The notes below the pieces were generated by a model. That model was not told where the DNA came from. It worked only from the letters and a program-made list of their open reading frames with translations, and did no database searches. A DNA stretch of 64,000 nucleotides from Mannheimia granulomatis (GTDB taxonomy: Bacteria > Pseudomonadota > Gammaproteobacteria > Enterobacterales > Pasteurellaceae). This document shows, in pieces, positions 46,066-56,552 of this stretch (its first letter is position 1; every line of letters starts with the position of its first letter). The stretch is from assembly GCF_011455695.1 (NCBI RefSeq), contig NZ_CP015030.1, positions 1,178,001 to 1,242,000 on the forward strand, in the 5' to 3' direction. Made by a program: the position numbers and the translations under genes.

Positions 46066-47382
46066 ATGGCTATTTTTTATTCTGAAAAATCTGCAAAAAA
46101 AGCAACAAAACCGACCGCTTTACAAAGTGTAAAAATTCAATCTTTGGATTATCAAGGCTTAGGTATTGCCAAAATTAACGGCAAAACATGGTTTATTGAA
46201 AATGCCCTGCCTGATGAACAAGTCGAATTCAAAGTCATTGAAGAAAAACGCCAATATGGGCGTGGACAAGCGGTCAAAATTCTAAAGAAATCTGCAAATC
46301 GTACAATGCCAAGCTGCGAACTTTACAGCAAATGTGGTGGCTGCCAAATGCAGCATATTTCGCTTGAATTGCAACGTGAAGCAAAGCAAAACGCCTTATT
46401 TCAATGCCTACAAAAATTGCAGGCAGAACAAATTACCTTCCAGCCGATGATTGCAGGCAATGATAAAGCCTACCGCCGCCGTGCAAAATTGAGTATTGCG
46501 ATCCAAAACGCTAAATTGGCAATGGGCTTTCATTTGCAAAATTCCAACCAAATCATACCGCTTGTAGATTGCGAAGTACTGGTCGAGCCGCTCTCTCAAC
46601 TCTTACCGCAACTACAACAATTAGTCGCAAATTGGCAACATAAGAAAAAATTAGGGCATATTGAGTTAGTCAATGCCGATAATACTACAGCACTCTTTTT
46701 ACGCCATTTAGGGCAATTATCACAACAAGATCGTGAAAATTTACTGCAATTTGCTAAGCAAAATTCTCTGTCTGTTTTTCTCATGTGTAAGGAAAATCAG
46801 CTCGAACACCTGTACGGTGAGCTGCCTTATTATGAAATTCAAGGCTTAAAGCTACACTTTTCCATTCGGGATTTTATTCAAGTAAATGGCTCCTTAAATG
46901 AAAAAATGGTGGTAAAAGCCCTTGAATGGCTGGACTTATCTGAAAACGATAGAGTGCTAGATCTGTTCTGCGGTATGGGAAATTTCACCTTGCCGATTGC
47001 AAAAACCGCTAAGTCAGTAGTGGGGGTTGAAGGCGTTGAGCCAATGGTGGAACAGGCTCGCTTAAATGCCACTGCAAGCGGTCTAAAAAACGTGGAATTT
47101 TACCAAACCAACTTAGATGAACCTTTTTCTGATAAGGCTTGGGCGAAAGAACGTTTTGATAAAGTGCTGCTTGACCCGGCACGCAATGGGGCGCTATTTT
47201 GTTTAGACCACCTTGCCGCCCTCAATCCCGAGCGGATAGTTTATGTGTCTTGCAACCCTGCTACACTCGTGCGTGATGCGGAAAAACTACTGCAATTCGG
47301 CTACCGCTTGGAAAAAGTGGCAATGATTGATATGTTCCCGCACACAGGGCATTTGGAGTCTATTTCGTTGTTTCGGAAATAA
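46066..47382 (+). CDS. rlmD: 23S rRNA (uracil-1939-C5)-methyltransferase
   Basis: A 438-residue RumA/RlmD enzyme. An N-terminal TRAM domain (about residues 20-80) is followed by the 4Fe-4S cysteines in CELYSKCGGCQ (plus a later Cys), SAM motif LDLFCGMGNFTLP and the catalytic nucleophile Cys in YVSCNPATLVRD. Length fits the family. A USS (ACAAGCGGTC) is embedded in the coding sequence at about 46265. Confidence 0.96.
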   Translation: MAIFYSEKSAKKATKPTALQSVKIQSLDYQGLGIAKINGKTWFIENALPDEQVEFKVIEEKRQYGRGQAVKILKKSANRTMPSCELYSKCGGCQMQHISLELQREAKQNALFQCLQKLQAEQITFQPMIAGNDKAYRRRAKLSIAIQNAKLAMGFHLQNSNQIIPLVDCEVLVEPLSQLLPQLQQLVANWQHKKKLGHIELVNADNTTALFLRHLGQLSQQDRENLLQFAKQNSLSVFLMCKENQLEHLYGELPYYEIQGLKLHFSIRDFIQVNGSLNEKMVVKALEWLDLSENDRVLDLFCGMGNFTLPIAKTAKSVVGVEGVEPMVEQARLNATASGLKNVEFYQTNLDEPFSDKAWAKERFDKVLLDPARNGALFCLDHLAALNPERIVYVSCNPATLVRDAEKLLQFGYRLEKVAMIDMFPHTGHLESISLFRK

Positions 47383-47463
47383 TGCTTACTGACATTTTGC
47401 AAAATTTCGACCAAAAATAACCGCTTGTAATATAGCCGTAGGGTTGGGCCTTACCCCACCCTA

Positions 47464-48651
47464 CTATTTATTTTTCTGATAGCAAAGCAAATAATAAATC
47501 ACACCGGCGGTAATGGTACATAATGCCATTGCATACAGCATTGGGGCTTCGCTGGTAATGGTGATATGTGAAAGCCCTGCCCCCACGAGCGAGGCAATAC
47601 CAAAACGAGCAGTGCCGGCAACACCGTTTGCCGTGCCTGCCATTTGTGGATAGCGGTCTAAAATCGCAGCTGAGGCATTACTGCCAATGGTGGAAAGCAT
47701 TCCAATATAAAACGGCACGCCTAATGCCATCGCCCAGAAGCCAAGCTCAAACATCGCAGTTAAAGCAAGCCAAATACCGCCTAGCACTTGTAACGCTAAA
47801 GCAATTTGTAACATTCTTTCCGAGCCGACTTTTACCACCATTTTGCTGTTGATGGCGGTCATTATTACCATTACCACCATATTTAAGCCGAAAAAGTAGC
47901 CAAAATATTCCTGCGAAATGCCATAAATACCAATATAAACAATTGAGCCTGACGTGAGAAAACAGAAGATGCCGGCAAAGGTTAAGCCACCAATAAGGAC
48001 ATAACCCAAGGTCGGTTTATGTAACAAAAGTTCAGAGAAATTTTTCAGACTTTTGCCAAAACTAAGCGGTAAGCGTTTTTCTACAGGCAAAGTTTCGGGG
48101 ATTTTCCAGCTTATTAACGCTACGCAAAGCAGCCCCATTGCTACCAACACATAAAAAATCGAGTGCCAGTGGAAATATTTCGCCACATAACCACCGATAA
48201 TAGGGGCAAGTAATGGGGCAAGCATTGAAATAATCATAATTACCGACATTAATCTGGCAAACAGATTTTTCTCGAACAAGTCCCGCACTAATGCCCCCAA
48301 CACAACTGCCGGTGCAGCAGCACACAAACCTTGAATTAAGCGTAGCAGATAAAAGGTTTCTATATTTTCCACTTGAGTAAGAAAATAAGCAGCAATCGCT
48401 GAGCCTATCAGCCCGATTAAAATAATCACCTTTCGACCAAAGCTGTCTGCCATAGGCCCCCAGAAAAGCTGCCCGCAACCGAAGCCTAAAGTGAATACCG
48501 CCAAGGTAGTTTGTACCTTTTCTTGCGATACCGCTAAATCTTTAGCGATATCCAAAAATGAGGGCAAGTACATATCAATCGCCAAAGGCGGTAGCATTGC
48601 CATCATCCCTAAAATGATAAAAAAACTGGGTTCGGGTCTTTTATTTTCCAT
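47464..48651 (-). CDS. bcr: Bcr/CflA-family multidrug efflux transporter
   Basis: A 395-residue major-facilitator antiporter with 12 predicted membrane segments, similar to E. coli Bcr (bicyclomycin/sulfonamide efflux). Family marks are LAIDMYLPSFLDIAKDL near the N-terminus, FGCGQLFWGPMADSFGRKVII (loop 2-3 motif A) and the C-terminal NGVAGTARFGIASLVG. It overlaps the end of rsuA by one base (TAATG), as expected for coupled translation; E. coli also pairs rsuA and bcr. Substrate is inferred from family only. Confidence 0.88.
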   Translation of the reverse strand: MENKRPEPSFFIILGMMAMLPPLAIDMYLPSFLDIAKDLAVSQEKVQTTLAVFTLGFGCGQLFWGPMADSFGRKVIILIGLIGSAIAAYFLTQVENIETFYLLRLIQGLCAAAPAVVLGALVRDLFEKNLFARLMSVIMIISMLAPLLAPIIGGYVAKYFHWHSIFYVLVAMGLLCVALISWKIPETLPVEKRLPLSFGKSLKNFSELLLHKPTLGYVLIGGLTFAGIFCFLTSGSIVYIGIYGISQEYFGYFFGLNMVVMVIMTAINSKMVVKVGSERMLQIALALQVLGGIWLALTAMFELGFWAMALGVPFYIGMLSTIGSNASAAILDRYPQMAGTANGVAGTARFGIASLVGAGLSHITITSEAPMLYAMALCTITAGVIYYLLCYQKNK

Positions 48652-49343
48652 TAGAAACTCTCAATTTCGGCTTGTGTGAGGGAGCGAAATTCGCCCTCGT
48701 TCAAATTTTCATCTAACACGACATCGCCAATTCGCCAACGGTGTAAAGCCTCGACTTTATTACCTAAGGCAGCAAACATACGTTTTACTTGATGATAGCG
48801 CCCTTCACTGATAGTGAGATTAACATTGTAATCATCTAAAATTTCAAGTTGAGCCGGCAAAGTCGGCTCTTTTTCGCCACGCAGCAAAATGCCTTCCGCT
48901 AATTTTTCTGCATAAAAATCTTCTACAGGATCGGCAAGTGTTACCAGATACGTTTTCTCGCAATGGTATTTGGGCGAGGTAACACGATGCGACCATTTTC
49001 CATCATCGGTTAATAACACTAACCCTGTGGTATCCACATCTAATCGTCCGGCAGTATGTAATTTGCTCATCAACGGATAGTCAAAAAAATGGAATACGGT
49101 TGGATATTCACCATCATCGTGCGAACAGATATAGCCTTGAGGTTTGTAGAGCATAAAATACTGTCCTTCTTCCATCCAATTTAAATGTTCACCTTGGTAG
49201 CAAATTTCATCCTCTTGGCTGATTTTTACTGCTCCACTTTTCTCAATATTACCATTTACGGTAACCTCACCGCTTTTCAACACTTTCGCCGCTTGGGAAC
49301 GGGTTAATCCTGTATTTTCGGCAATAAATTTATCTAAACGCAT
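48651..49343 (-). CDS. rsuA: 16S rRNA pseudouridine-516 synthase
   Basis: A 230-residue pseudouridine synthase with an N-terminal S4 RNA-binding domain (MRLDKFIAENTGLTRSQAAKVLKSG) and the catalytic Asp in AGRLDVDTTGLVLLTDDG. Later conserved parts are KTYLVTL and ISEGRYHQVKRMFAALG. First gene of the rsuA-bcr pair. Confidence 0.96.
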   Translation of the reverse strand: MRLDKFIAENTGLTRSQAAKVLKSGEVTVNGNIEKSGAVKISQEDEICYQGEHLNWMEEGQYFMLYKPQGYICSHDDGEYPTVFHFFDYPLMSKLHTAGRLDVDTTGLVLLTDDGKWSHRVTSPKYHCEKTYLVTLADPVEDFYAEKLAEGILLRGEKEPTLPAQLEILDDYNVNLTISEGRYHQVKRMFAALGNKVEALHRWRIGDVVLDENLNEGEFRSLTQAEIESF

Positions 49344-49461
49344 AATATCTCTTAATACAAAAAGAAATAATAATGTAGGAGCGATTTTAACCCACTCACA
49401 TTACAAATGTAGAACGATATTCAGGCAGGTTAAAACCTGCCTCTACTCAAAATATGGCTAA

Positions 49462-50436
49462 TTATACCACAACTTTACATACAAATTCGCTGCTTTCGTC
49501 CACAAGAGGTAGAGTTGAGCCTTGCCATTCTCGCAATAATTGCACCTGCATTAAATTCAGCGTATCTAACCCCGGAGTACTGTTAGGCGTGTATTGTTGG
49601 GCAAACCTTGCCAGTTGAGTTAGCCCCAAACTGCTTTCAAGGCTTGAGCTGATAACTGCCATTATTCCCAATTGATGTGCTTGTTCAATCAGCTTTCTAC
49701 ATTGTTGAATGGAACCAATCAGGGTAGGTTTTAGGACGATAGCGGTTAGATTTTGCTCTTTTTTTACCAAGAAATTCGGCTCTCGTACCGTTTCGTCCCA
49801 CGCAATCGCAATGCCGGTTTGCTCGGCAAATTGGCGTGAAAGTTCAGGTGTTTGGCAGGGTTCTTCAATAAATTGAATTCTGGGTTTATTTTCATTTGCA
49901 ATTTTTTCGGCAAATTTGACCGCTTGTTCCAAACTCCAAAGTCGGTTGACGTCTAATCTTAGCTGCAAATTAGGGAAAGTATTGATCAGTAAATTTGCCT
50001 GCTTGCCGTCAATTTCTGGATCTTTGCCTATTTTTAATTTCCCCAGTTGTTTAATCTGACGTGAGCCAAAGGTTTGATACATTTTGTCCAAATCAGCATA
50101 GCACAAGGTGGCAGACTGGTAATTGCCCGAATTACCCAATTCACTATTCAGTTCCGCCAAAGCACAACTTAGCCCAAAAGCAACAGAGGGGAAAAGTGAA
50201 TCCAAGTCGTTCTCTTGCCCGATTTTCCACGCTTTCAACCATGCTTTGGCTTGCTGTTCTGCCTGTTCGAGTGATTCTTCGCTAAAAGTCGGTAAGGGAG
50301 CAATTTCCCCCCAGCCGATTTGGTTGCCTTGTTGCAATTTAACGATTAAGCCCGTCCGTTCGGTTAATGTTTGTTTACGTAGTATCACGCCTGTTTGGAT
50401 AGGCAATTGGTAGCGATAGAGGTTTACTTTACGCAT
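49462..50436 (-). CDS. menC: o-Succinylbenzoate synthase
   Basis: A 324-residue enolase-superfamily enzyme that dehydrates SHCHC to o-succinylbenzoate in menaquinone synthesis. The N-terminus MRKVNLYRYQLPIQTGVIL is typical. The catalytic Lys is in GKLKIGK, metal ligands Asp/Glu/Asp are in RLDVNRLW, FIEEPC and IAWDETVREP, and the distal Lys is in AIVLKPTLIG. No other men gene is adjacent. A weak hairpin (49423-49442) lies after it on the minus strand. Confidence 0.93.
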   Translation of the reverse strand: MRKVNLYRYQLPIQTGVILRKQTLTERTGLIVKLQQGNQIGWGEIAPLPTFSEESLEQAEQQAKAWLKAWKIGQENDLDSLFPSVAFGLSCALAELNSELGNSGNYQSATLCYADLDKMYQTFGSRQIKQLGKLKIGKDPEIDGKQANLLINTFPNLQLRLDVNRLWSLEQAVKFAEKIANENKPRIQFIEEPCQTPELSRQFAEQTGIAIAWDETVREPNFLVKKEQNLTAIVLKPTLIGSIQQCRKLIEQAHQLGIMAVISSSLESSLGLTQLARFAQQYTPNSTPGLDTLNLMQVQLLREWQGSTLPLVDESSEFVCKVVV

Positions 50437-50582
50437 ACTATTCTCAAAATTTTATTCATATTTTATAAATATATTCTACCGCTTGTTAGAACAAAGCTCT
50501 AATAAATTTAGCTAACTAGAAAATGCCCTGTATTTTTGCTAAAATATGCCACAATTTTTACATTAAATTAACGAGAAAAAGA

Positions 50583-52658
50583 ATGTATAACCAAAAACGA
50601 AAAATGCTTGTTACTTGTGCCTTACCTTATGCCAATGGTGCAATTCATTTAGGTCATATGCTTGAACACATTCAAGCGGATATTTGGGTGCGTTTTCAAC
50701 GTATGCGTGGTAATGAAGTGCATTTTGTCTGTGCTGATGATGCCCACGGCACACCAATTATGCTTAACGCCAATAAATTAGGCATTACTCCGGAAGAATT
50801 AATCGAAAAAGCAAAAGCGGATCACATCGCTGATTTTGAAGGTTTTAATATCAGCTTTGATAACTATCACTCTACCCATAGCGAAGAAAACCGTGAAATA
50901 ACCACCGAAATCTATAAAAAATTGCGTGCCAACGGTTTTATTAAGAGCAAAGTCATTTCACAGCTTTTTGATCCTGAAAAAAATATGTTCCTACCCGATC
51001 GTTTCGTAAAAGGTGCTTGCCCGAAATGTAAAGCGGAAGATCAATATGGCGATAACTGCGAAGTTTGTGCGTCTACTTATAGCCCAATGGATTTAATCAA
51101 TCCTCGCTCGGCGGTTTCCGGCTCAACGCCTGTGGTGAAAGAATCTGAGCATTTCTTCTTTGATTTACCGAGCTTTGAAGGTATGTTAAAAGAGTGGACT
51201 CGTTCCGGCTCACTGCAACCTGAAATCGCCAATAAAATGCAAGAATGGTTTGAAAGTGGTTTACAACAGTGGGATATCAGCCGTGATGCCCCTTATTTCG
51301 GTTTTGAGATTCCTGATGCACCGGGCAAATTCTTCTATGTATGGTTAGATGCCCCTATCGGTTATATGGCTTCGTTTAAAAACTTATGCGACCGCCAAGG
51401 CATTAATTTTGAGGAATTTTGGCAAAAAGATTCGCAAACGGAACTCTATCACTTTATCGGTAAAGATATCGTCTATTTCCATAGTCTGTTCTGGCCGGCA
51501 ATGTTAGAAGGTAGCGGTTATCGTAAGCCGACTAATGTTTTCGCTCACGGTTATGTGACAGTGGACGGGGCGAAGATGTCGAAATCTCGTGGTACATTTA
51601 TTCAAGCCGGCACCTATTTAAAACATATCGATCCGGAATGTTTGCGTTACTACTATGCAGCAAAATTAAACGACCGCATTGAAGATTTAGACTTCAGTCT
51701 TGAAGATTTTGTACAGCGAGTTAATAGCGATATCGTGAATAAATTAGTTAATTTAGCTTCTCGTAATGCCAGTTTTATTGCAAAACGTTTTGACGGTAAA
51801 TTAGCTGATAAATTAGATGATGAAGCTTTATTTAATGACTTCATCGCCCAAGCAGAAACCATTGCGAATTACTACGAAAGCCGTGAATTTAACAAGGCAA
51901 TTCGTACCATTATGGAATTAACTGACAAAGCAAATAAATATATTGACGACAAAGCCCCTTGGGTGATCGCAAAAGAAGAAGGCAAAGATGCGGAATTACA
52001 AGCGGTTTGCTCAATGGGGATTGAGTTATTCCGTATTTTAATGAGCTACTTAAAACCTGTACTACCGCAACTGGCAGAACGTTCGGAAGCATTTTTACAA
52101 ACAACTCTCACCTGGGATAATATCGCTCACCCGTTGTTAGGACATACCCTTTCGCCATTTAAGGCGTTATTCTCCCGCCTTGAGAAAAAACAGATTGATG
52201 CGGTAATTGAAGAAACCAAAGCGTTATTTGCGGAAGCTAACAAAGAGCCGAGCAAAGAATCTAACAAAACAGAAAAAGGAAAACAAGCGGTGGAAAATCA
52301 AGAAAATTCTGCAATCGAACCGATTGCCACTGAAATCACCATTGATGATTTTGCAAAATTAGATTTACGAGCAGCAAAAGTATTAAACTGCGAAGCGGTG
52401 CCGAAATCGGACAAAATGTTACGTTTTGAGTTAGATTTAGGCGACCACAAACGTCAGGTGTTTTCAGGAATTAAAGCAGCCTACCCAAATCCGGAAGAGT
52501 TAATCGGACGTTTCGTGATTGTAATTGCAAATCTTGCACCACGCAAAATGTCATTTGGCTTATCTGAAGGAATGATCTTATCAGCCGGGACAGGCGGGGC
52601 AAATTTATTCTTGTTAGACGCAGACAGCGGTGTACAACCAGGAATGCAGGTGAAATAG
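50583..52658 (+). CDS. metG: Methionyl-tRNA synthetase
   Basis: A 691-residue class I synthetase. The HIGH-type motif is HLGHM ([17 protein letters not shown]), the zinc knuckle is [17 protein letters not shown], and KMSKSRGTF is the second ATP-binding motif. An anticodon-binding helical domain follows, and a C-terminal tRNA-binding dimerisation domain (about residues 580-691, beginning [16 protein letters not shown]). The ATG at 50583 is preferred; an open extension to 50523 has no family support. Ten bp separate it from ndk. Confidence 0.97.
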   Translation: MYNQKRKMLVTCALPYANGAIHLGHMLEHIQADIWVRFQRMRGNEVHFVCADDAHGTPIMLNANKLGITPEELIEKAKADHIADFEGFNISFDNYHSTHSEENREITTEIYKKLRANGFIKSKVISQLFDPEKNMFLPDRFVKGACPKCKAEDQYGDNCEVCASTYSPMDLINPRSAVSGSTPVVKESEHFFFDLPSFEGMLKEWTRSGSLQPEIANKMQEWFESGLQQWDISRDAPYFGFEIPDAPGKFFYVWLDAPIGYMASFKNLCDRQGINFEEFWQKDSQTELYHFIGKDIVYFHSLFWPAMLEGSGYRKPTNVFAHGYVTVDGAKMSKSRGTFIQAGTYLKHIDPECLRYYYAAKLNDRIEDLDFSLEDFVQRVNSDIVNKLVNLASRNASFIAKRFDGKLADKLDDEALFNDFIAQAETIANYYESREFNKAIRTIMELTDKANKYIDDKAPWVIAKEEGKDAELQAVCSMGIELFRILMSYLKPVLPQLAERSEAFLQTTLTWDNIAHPLLGHTLSPFKALFSRLEKKQIDAVIEETKALFAEANKEPSKESNKTEKGKQAVENQENSAIEPIATEITIDDFAKLDLRAAKVLNCEAVPKSDKMLRFELDLGDHKRQVFSGIKAAYPNPEELIGRFVIVIANLAPRKMSFGLSEGMILSAGTGGANLFLLDADSGVQPGMQVK

Positions 52659-52668
52659 GAGAAACTAT

Positions 52669-53085
52669 ATGATCCAACAAACCCTTTCTATCATAAAACC
52701 CGATGCAACTCGCCGCAATCTTATCGGCAAGATTCTGGCACATTTAGAATCGGCAGGTTTAATGGTTAAAGCCCTCAAGTGTCTTCATCTTACACGTGAA
52801 CAAGCCGAAGGCTTTTATGCAGAACACAAAGGCAAAGAATTTTTTGAGCCTTTAGTAGATTTTATGACCTCAGGTCCGATTGTAGTGTCTGTCTTAGAGG
52901 GTGAAGAGGCAATTTCTCACTACCGCACATTAATGGGCGCAACAAACCCGGAGAATCGTGAAAAAGGCACAATTCGTGATTTATATGCCCTCAGTATACG
53001 TGAAAATTCCGTTCACGGTTCAGATTCGGAAGACTCTGCCAAACGTGAAATCGCCTATTTCTTCGTGCCGAGTGAGATTGTTTAG
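52669..53085 (+). CDS. ndk: Nucleoside diphosphate kinase
   Basis: A 138-residue kinase that equilibrates nucleoside di- and triphosphates through a phospho-histidine, His116 in [10 protein letters not shown]-terminal [20 protein letters not shown] is diagnostic. AGGAGA lies before the ATG. It sits 10 bp after metG and so is likely co-transcribed; the shared terminator serves the convergent greA as well. Confidence 0.97.
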   Translation: MIQQTLSIIKPDATRRNLIGKILAHLESAGLMVKALKCLHLTREQAEGFYAEHKGKEFFEPLVDFMTSGPIVVSVLEGEEAISHYRTLMGATNPENREKGTIRDLYALSIRENSVHGSDSEDSAKREIAYFFVPSEIV

Positions 53086-53105
53086 CGTATTGTTTAAATA
53101 GCAAA

Positions 53106-53135
53106 AAAGCCATTTGAGGGAACTCAAATGGCTTT
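53106..53135. terminator. Bidirectional terminator between ndk and greA
   Basis: A 13-bp perfect stem AAAGCCATTTGAG/CTCAAATGGCTTT with a GGAA tetraloop and A/T tracts on both sides. Confidence 0.92.
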
Positions 53136-53153
53136 AAATTTTTTAGAGAGCAA

Positions 53154-53630
53154 CTAAATATATTCTACGCCCACAATATCAAATTCAACTTTACCGCCCG
53201 GGGTGGTAATACTAACGGAATCATCCACTTCTTTGCCGATTAAACCACGGGCAATCGGTGAATTGACCGAAATTAAGCCTTCCTTAATATTCGCTTCATC
53301 ATCACCCACTATACGATAAGTCACTTCCTCATCGGTATCCGTATTCACTAACTCAACAGTTGCCCCAAAAATCACTTTGCCGTTATTCGCCATTTTGGTG
53401 ACATCAATAATTTGAGCATTACCTAACTTACCTTCAATTTCTTGAATACGACCTTCACAGAAGCCTTGCTGCTCACGTGCAGCATGATACTCGGCGTTTT
53501 CTTTTAAATCACCGTGTTCACGAGCTTCTGCGATTGCATCAATAATTTGTGGACGACGCACATTTTTCAAAAAATCCAATTCTTCACGTAGCTGCTCTGC
53601 ACCACGCACAGTCATAGGAATTTGTTTCAT
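53154..53630 (-). CDS. greA: Transcription elongation factor GreA
   Basis: A 158-residue factor that stimulates RNA cleavage in backtracked RNA polymerase. The N-terminal coiled coil runs over residues 8-75 with the acidic tip region [20 protein letters not shown]; the C-terminal FKBP-like domain ends [11 protein letters not shown]. The ATG at 53630 (MKQIPMTV) has AGGAAA upstream and gives the normal length; the open frame to 53753 would overlap dacB and is rejected. Divergent from dacB, as in E. coli. Confidence 0.97.
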   Translation of the reverse strand: MKQIPMTVRGAEQLREELDFLKNVRRPQIIDAIAEAREHGDLKENAEYHAAREQQGFCEGRIQEIEGKLGNAQIIDVTKMANNGKVIFGATVELVNTDTDEEVTYRIVGDDEANIKEGLISVNSPIARGLIGKEVDDSVSITTPGGKVEFDIVGVEYI

Positions 53631-53733
53631 TAAATCTATTTCCTTACTAAAAATTATCGGTTTACGAATGAAATTGAAAGGGCTATTATTCAATTTCTCG
53701 TTAAAAATTTCAACTCCCCTTTTATTATGTATT

Positions 53734-55179
53734 ATGGTTTTTAAAAATTTCACTCGCAGTTTTTTTCAAAAATTTATCTTATCTGCTTTATTTATCCCAA
53801 CCTTTACACAAGCAGAAATCAACACTACTGAAATCATAAAAGCCTTACCACCGGGTACTTCAGTAAGTTTTATTGCGAAAAATTTAGAGACTAACCAAAT
53901 TATTACCCAATACCAAAGTGATATCTTTATGCTACCGGCAAGTACGCAAAAAGTCTTTACTGCATTGGCAGCTAAACTGGCTTTAGGCGATGATTTCCGT
54001 TTTCAAACGGCATTATTAACTAATGGTTCTATTGAAAACGGCATATTAAAAGGGAATTTAATTGCACGCTTTACCGGTGATCCAGAGCTAACAAGCGGTC
54101 AAATTTATCAATTAATTAGCAAATTAAAGCAACAAAACATTAAAAAAATTGAAGGTGATTTGATTTTAGATACATCCGTTTTTGCCAGCCATGATAAAGC
54201 CTCCGGTTGGATTTGGAATGATTTAACCATGTGTTTTAATGCACCACCGGCAGCCATTAATGTGGATCATAACTGTTTTTATGTGACTTTAGATGCTGAT
54301 CAACATATTGGCAATTTCGCTAAAATTAACGTGCCATCTTCTTACCCGGTACAAGTTTTTAGCTCCGCTTATATCGTAGATGGTAAAGAAGCACCTTTTT
54401 GCCAACTCGATGTTGTGGTGAACGATAACAACCGCTATCAAATTAAAGGCTGCATGGCTCGCCAATCCCAGCCTTTCGGCTTAAGTTTCTCGGTACAAGA
54501 TCCAAGCAACTACGGAGCAAATATTATCAAATCGCACTTAAAAAATTTAGGTATTGAGTTTAACGGACAAATCAAAGAGCCACTGAATACCCAAGCAGGC
54601 GTGTTACTGGCAGAACATTATTCTGAGCCGTTACCGATTTTGCTGAAAAAAATGATGAAAAAATCAGATAACCAAATTGCTGATGCCCTATTTAGAACGA
54701 TTGCCAATAAACAACATAACCGTCCGGCCTCTTTCCAACTCGGCAGTTATGTAATTCGCAATCTCTTGAAATCTAAGGCGAACATTCATTTTAATAATAG
54801 TGTGGTTGCTGATGGCTCAGGGCTTTCCCGTCATAATCAGGTCAGTGCTAATACGATGCTGGAAACTTTGGAATATATCGCACAAAATGAAACAACTTTA
54901 CAGCTATTTGACACCTTTCCAATTGCGGGCGTGGACGGCACGATTTCTGGCAGAGGTTCAATTTCCAGAGAGCCGCTGGCGAAAAACCTTATTGCCAAAA
55001 CCGGCTCTCTAAAAGGCGTTTACAACCTCGCAGGCTTTATGAAAAATGCCCGAGGCGAACGCATCGCCTTTGTGCAATTTATCAACGGTTATTCCACTGG
55101 TGAGCTTGAAAGCAAAACCAAGCGAGCCCCACTCAATACTTTTGAAAACAGCTTATATATGGCGTTGTTTAATGAATAA
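53734..55179 (+). CDS. dacB: D-alanyl-D-alanine carboxypeptidase/endopeptidase (PBP4)
   Basis: A 481-residue periplasmic class C penicillin-binding protein that trims murein stem peptides and cleaves crosslinks. Signal peptide residues 1-27 end FTQA. The active-site motifs are Ser70-Thr-Gln-Lys73 in [17 protein letters not shown] in [11 protein letters not shown], and KTG in [11 protein letters not shown]. The start at 53734 gives a good signal peptide; an in-frame start at 53668 would bury it. A USS lies inside the gene at about 54092. The GIY-YIG gene follows after 12 bp. Confidence 0.95.
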   Translation: MVFKNFTRSFFQKFILSALFIPTFTQAEINTTEIIKALPPGTSVSFIAKNLETNQIITQYQSDIFMLPASTQKVFTALAAKLALGDDFRFQTALLTNGSIENGILKGNLIARFTGDPELTSGQIYQLISKLKQQNIKKIEGDLILDTSVFASHDKASGWIWNDLTMCFNAPPAAINVDHNCFYVTLDADQHIGNFAKINVPSSYPVQVFSSAYIVDGKEAPFCQLDVVVNDNNRYQIKGCMARQSQPFGLSFSVQDPSNYGANIIKSHLKNLGIEFNGQIKEPLNTQAGVLLAEHYSEPLPILLKKMMKKSDNQIADALFRTIANKQHNRPASFQLGSYVIRNLLKSKANIHFNNSVVADGSGLSRHNQVSANTMLETLEYIAQNETTLQLFDTFPIAGVDGTISGRGSISREPLAKNLIAKTGSLKGVYNLAGFMKNARGERIAFVQFINGYSTGELESKTKRAPLNTFENSLYMALFNE

Positions 55180-55191
55180 GGAAGAAAAATT

Positions 55192-56022
55192 ATGGTTACA
55201 CATACTGTCATCGTTGCAGACAGAGGAAGAGACAATATTACCGTTTACACCAAGGAACCGGCTTTCTTTGTTATTGCAGATCGTAACGATTTCAATGCTT
55301 TAAAAGATTTAGAAGAAGCGAATAAAGCCGGTATTTATATTTTATTAGGTGAAAATAGGCGATATGTCGGACAGGCTTCAGGAAAAATTTATGATCGCCT
55401 TGCCAAACATATTAAAGATCAGGATAAAGAATGGTGTAATAAAATCATTTTCTTTGGCAGAGAAGATGGCCATTTGGATAAATCACAAACCGACTATCTC
55501 GAAAAATTCCTTATTAACGAGTTCAAGAAAACTGATTTAAAGCTCGATAATGTTACTATTGGTAACACTTCTTATATTGATAAGACCAGCAAAATTAAGG
55601 CCCGAAATGTATTTGATATTGTTCAAGAAATTATGGATGAGGTTGCCCACATTAATATTTTTGAAAGTGAGACTGAAGAGAATAATTCCGTTCTAGAAGA
55701 AAATAAATGTTATATTGAGCTTGCAGATGGAACTCGAATTTCAGGAAAAAGTTTCCGAGATAATCAAAGAACCTTCTTTAACTATTTATTAAAAGATCCA
55801 AAATATAGAGGATTAGTAGAAAATTATATCAAGAATGGAAAACCCACATTGACACATTGTGTAGGCTCAGAGCCCTGTTACAGACCAAATGGTATGGCAT
55901 ACACGACTAAACTTGAAGAAGGCATTTATGTCTATACACATTCTTCAACGGCTCAACGCCGCAAAGCAATTCAAGATTTTGCCGATAGTGTAGGACTAAA
56001 AATTACCTTTCATTGGGAATAA
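55192..56022 (+). CDS. GIY-YIG nuclease-domain protein
   Basis: A 276-residue protein with a GIY-YIG endonuclease domain at about residues 45-115: Gly47-Ile-Tyr49 in AGIYILLG, Tyr58-Val-Gly60 in RRYVGQASG, Arg69 in YDRLAKH and the candidate catalytic Glu104 in DYLEKFLI. All core residues are present, so it may be active. The C-terminal 150 residues (CYIELADGTRISGKSFRDNQRTFF region onward) are not recognised. There is no signal peptide and no adjoining methyltransferase or homing intron. It is 12 bp after dacB with AAGGA overlapping the dacB stop, suggesting co-transcription. Role unknown: repair, restriction-like defence or mobile-element remnant. Confidence 0.75.
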   Translation: MVTHTVIVADRGRDNITVYTKEPAFFVIADRNDFNALKDLEEANKAGIYILLGENRRYVGQASGKIYDRLAKHIKDQDKEWCNKIIFFGREDGHLDKSQTDYLEKFLINEFKKTDLKLDNVTIGNTSYIDKTSKIKARNVFDIVQEIMDEVAHINIFESETEENNSVLEENKCYIELADGTRISGKSFRDNQRTFFNYLLKDPKYRGLVENYIKNGKPTLTHCVGSEPCYRPNGMAYTTKLEEGIYVYTHSSTAQRRKAIQDFADSVGLKITFHWE

Positions 56023-56032
56023 AACTATAAAA

Positions 56033-56071
56033 ACAAGCGGTCGTAAATTTTACATTTTTACGACCGCTTGT
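56033..56071. terminator. Inverted USS pair between the GIY-YIG and GNAT genes
   Basis: A 15-bp perfect stem ACAAGCGGTCGTAAA (56033-56047) with 56057-56071 and a 9-nt loop; serves both convergent genes. Confidence 0.85.
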
Positions 56072-56076
56072 ATTAA

Positions 56077-56346
56077 TTAAGCCATTAACTCTTGATGACT
56101 TCGCTGCATTTTTACATCAATATAGCTACAGCTTGGTTTGATTTTGAGGTTATTTTCTACCGCAAACGCTATTAAAGCGTTATAAAGCTCGCCGGCAATG
56201 CCTTTGCCTTGAAAGGCTTCGTCCACTTTTGTGGTGTAGGCATCAATTACTTTCTCTTTGATATAGCGATAACGCAATTTTCCCGCTTTTATGCCGTTTT
56301 CATCGAAATATTCAAATTCTAAATTCTCTAAATTATGACTAATCAT
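56077..56346 (-). CDS. Small GNAT-fold acetyltransferase (YjdJ-like)
   Basis: An 89-residue minimal GNAT protein of the kind in COG2388. The acetyl-CoA loop is visible in DEAFQGKGIAGELYNALIAFAVENNLKI (G-x-G-x-A motif), and the C-terminal PSCSYIDVKMQRSHQE is typical of the family. The ATG at 56346 has AGGAGA 5 nt upstream; an open extension to 56394 is not needed. Substrate unknown. Confidence 0.82.
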   Translation of the reverse strand: MISHNLENLEFEYFDENGIKAGKLRYRYIKEKVIDAYTTKVDEAFQGKGIAGELYNALIAFAVENNLKIKPSCSYIDVKMQRSHQELMA

Positions 56347-56474
56347 AATGTCTCCTGTTGTAGGTGTTTCTCTTGGTATTTTATTGAGTTTCAAAAAGCT
56401 TGCAAGCGGTTATATTTGTAAACATTTTTGCAAAAATGCGTTGCAAATTTTTGCGTAAATTCGACCGCTTACAG

Positions 56475-56503
56475 ATGAAAAAAGCAAACGTTTGCCATAT
56501 AAT
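56475..56503 (+). promoter_or_regulatory. purH promoter with PurR operator
   Basis: The perfect palindrome GCAAACGTTTGC (56484-56495) matches the PurR operator consensus (ACGCAAACGTTTGC). It is placed between a weak -35 (ATGAAA, 56475-56480) and a perfect TATAAT (56498-56503), an arrangement in which PurR with hypoxanthine or guanine would block transcription of purH. Confidence 0.85.
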
Positions 56504-56552
56504 AACTAGCGTTTATTTCACATTTAAATCTCATTTTAAGGAACTTAGAAAA

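Noticed and set aside
47438-47464. GC-rich hairpin after bcr as a terminator
   Set aside because: The stem is imperfect, overlaps the bcr stop and is not followed by a T-run on the minus strand.
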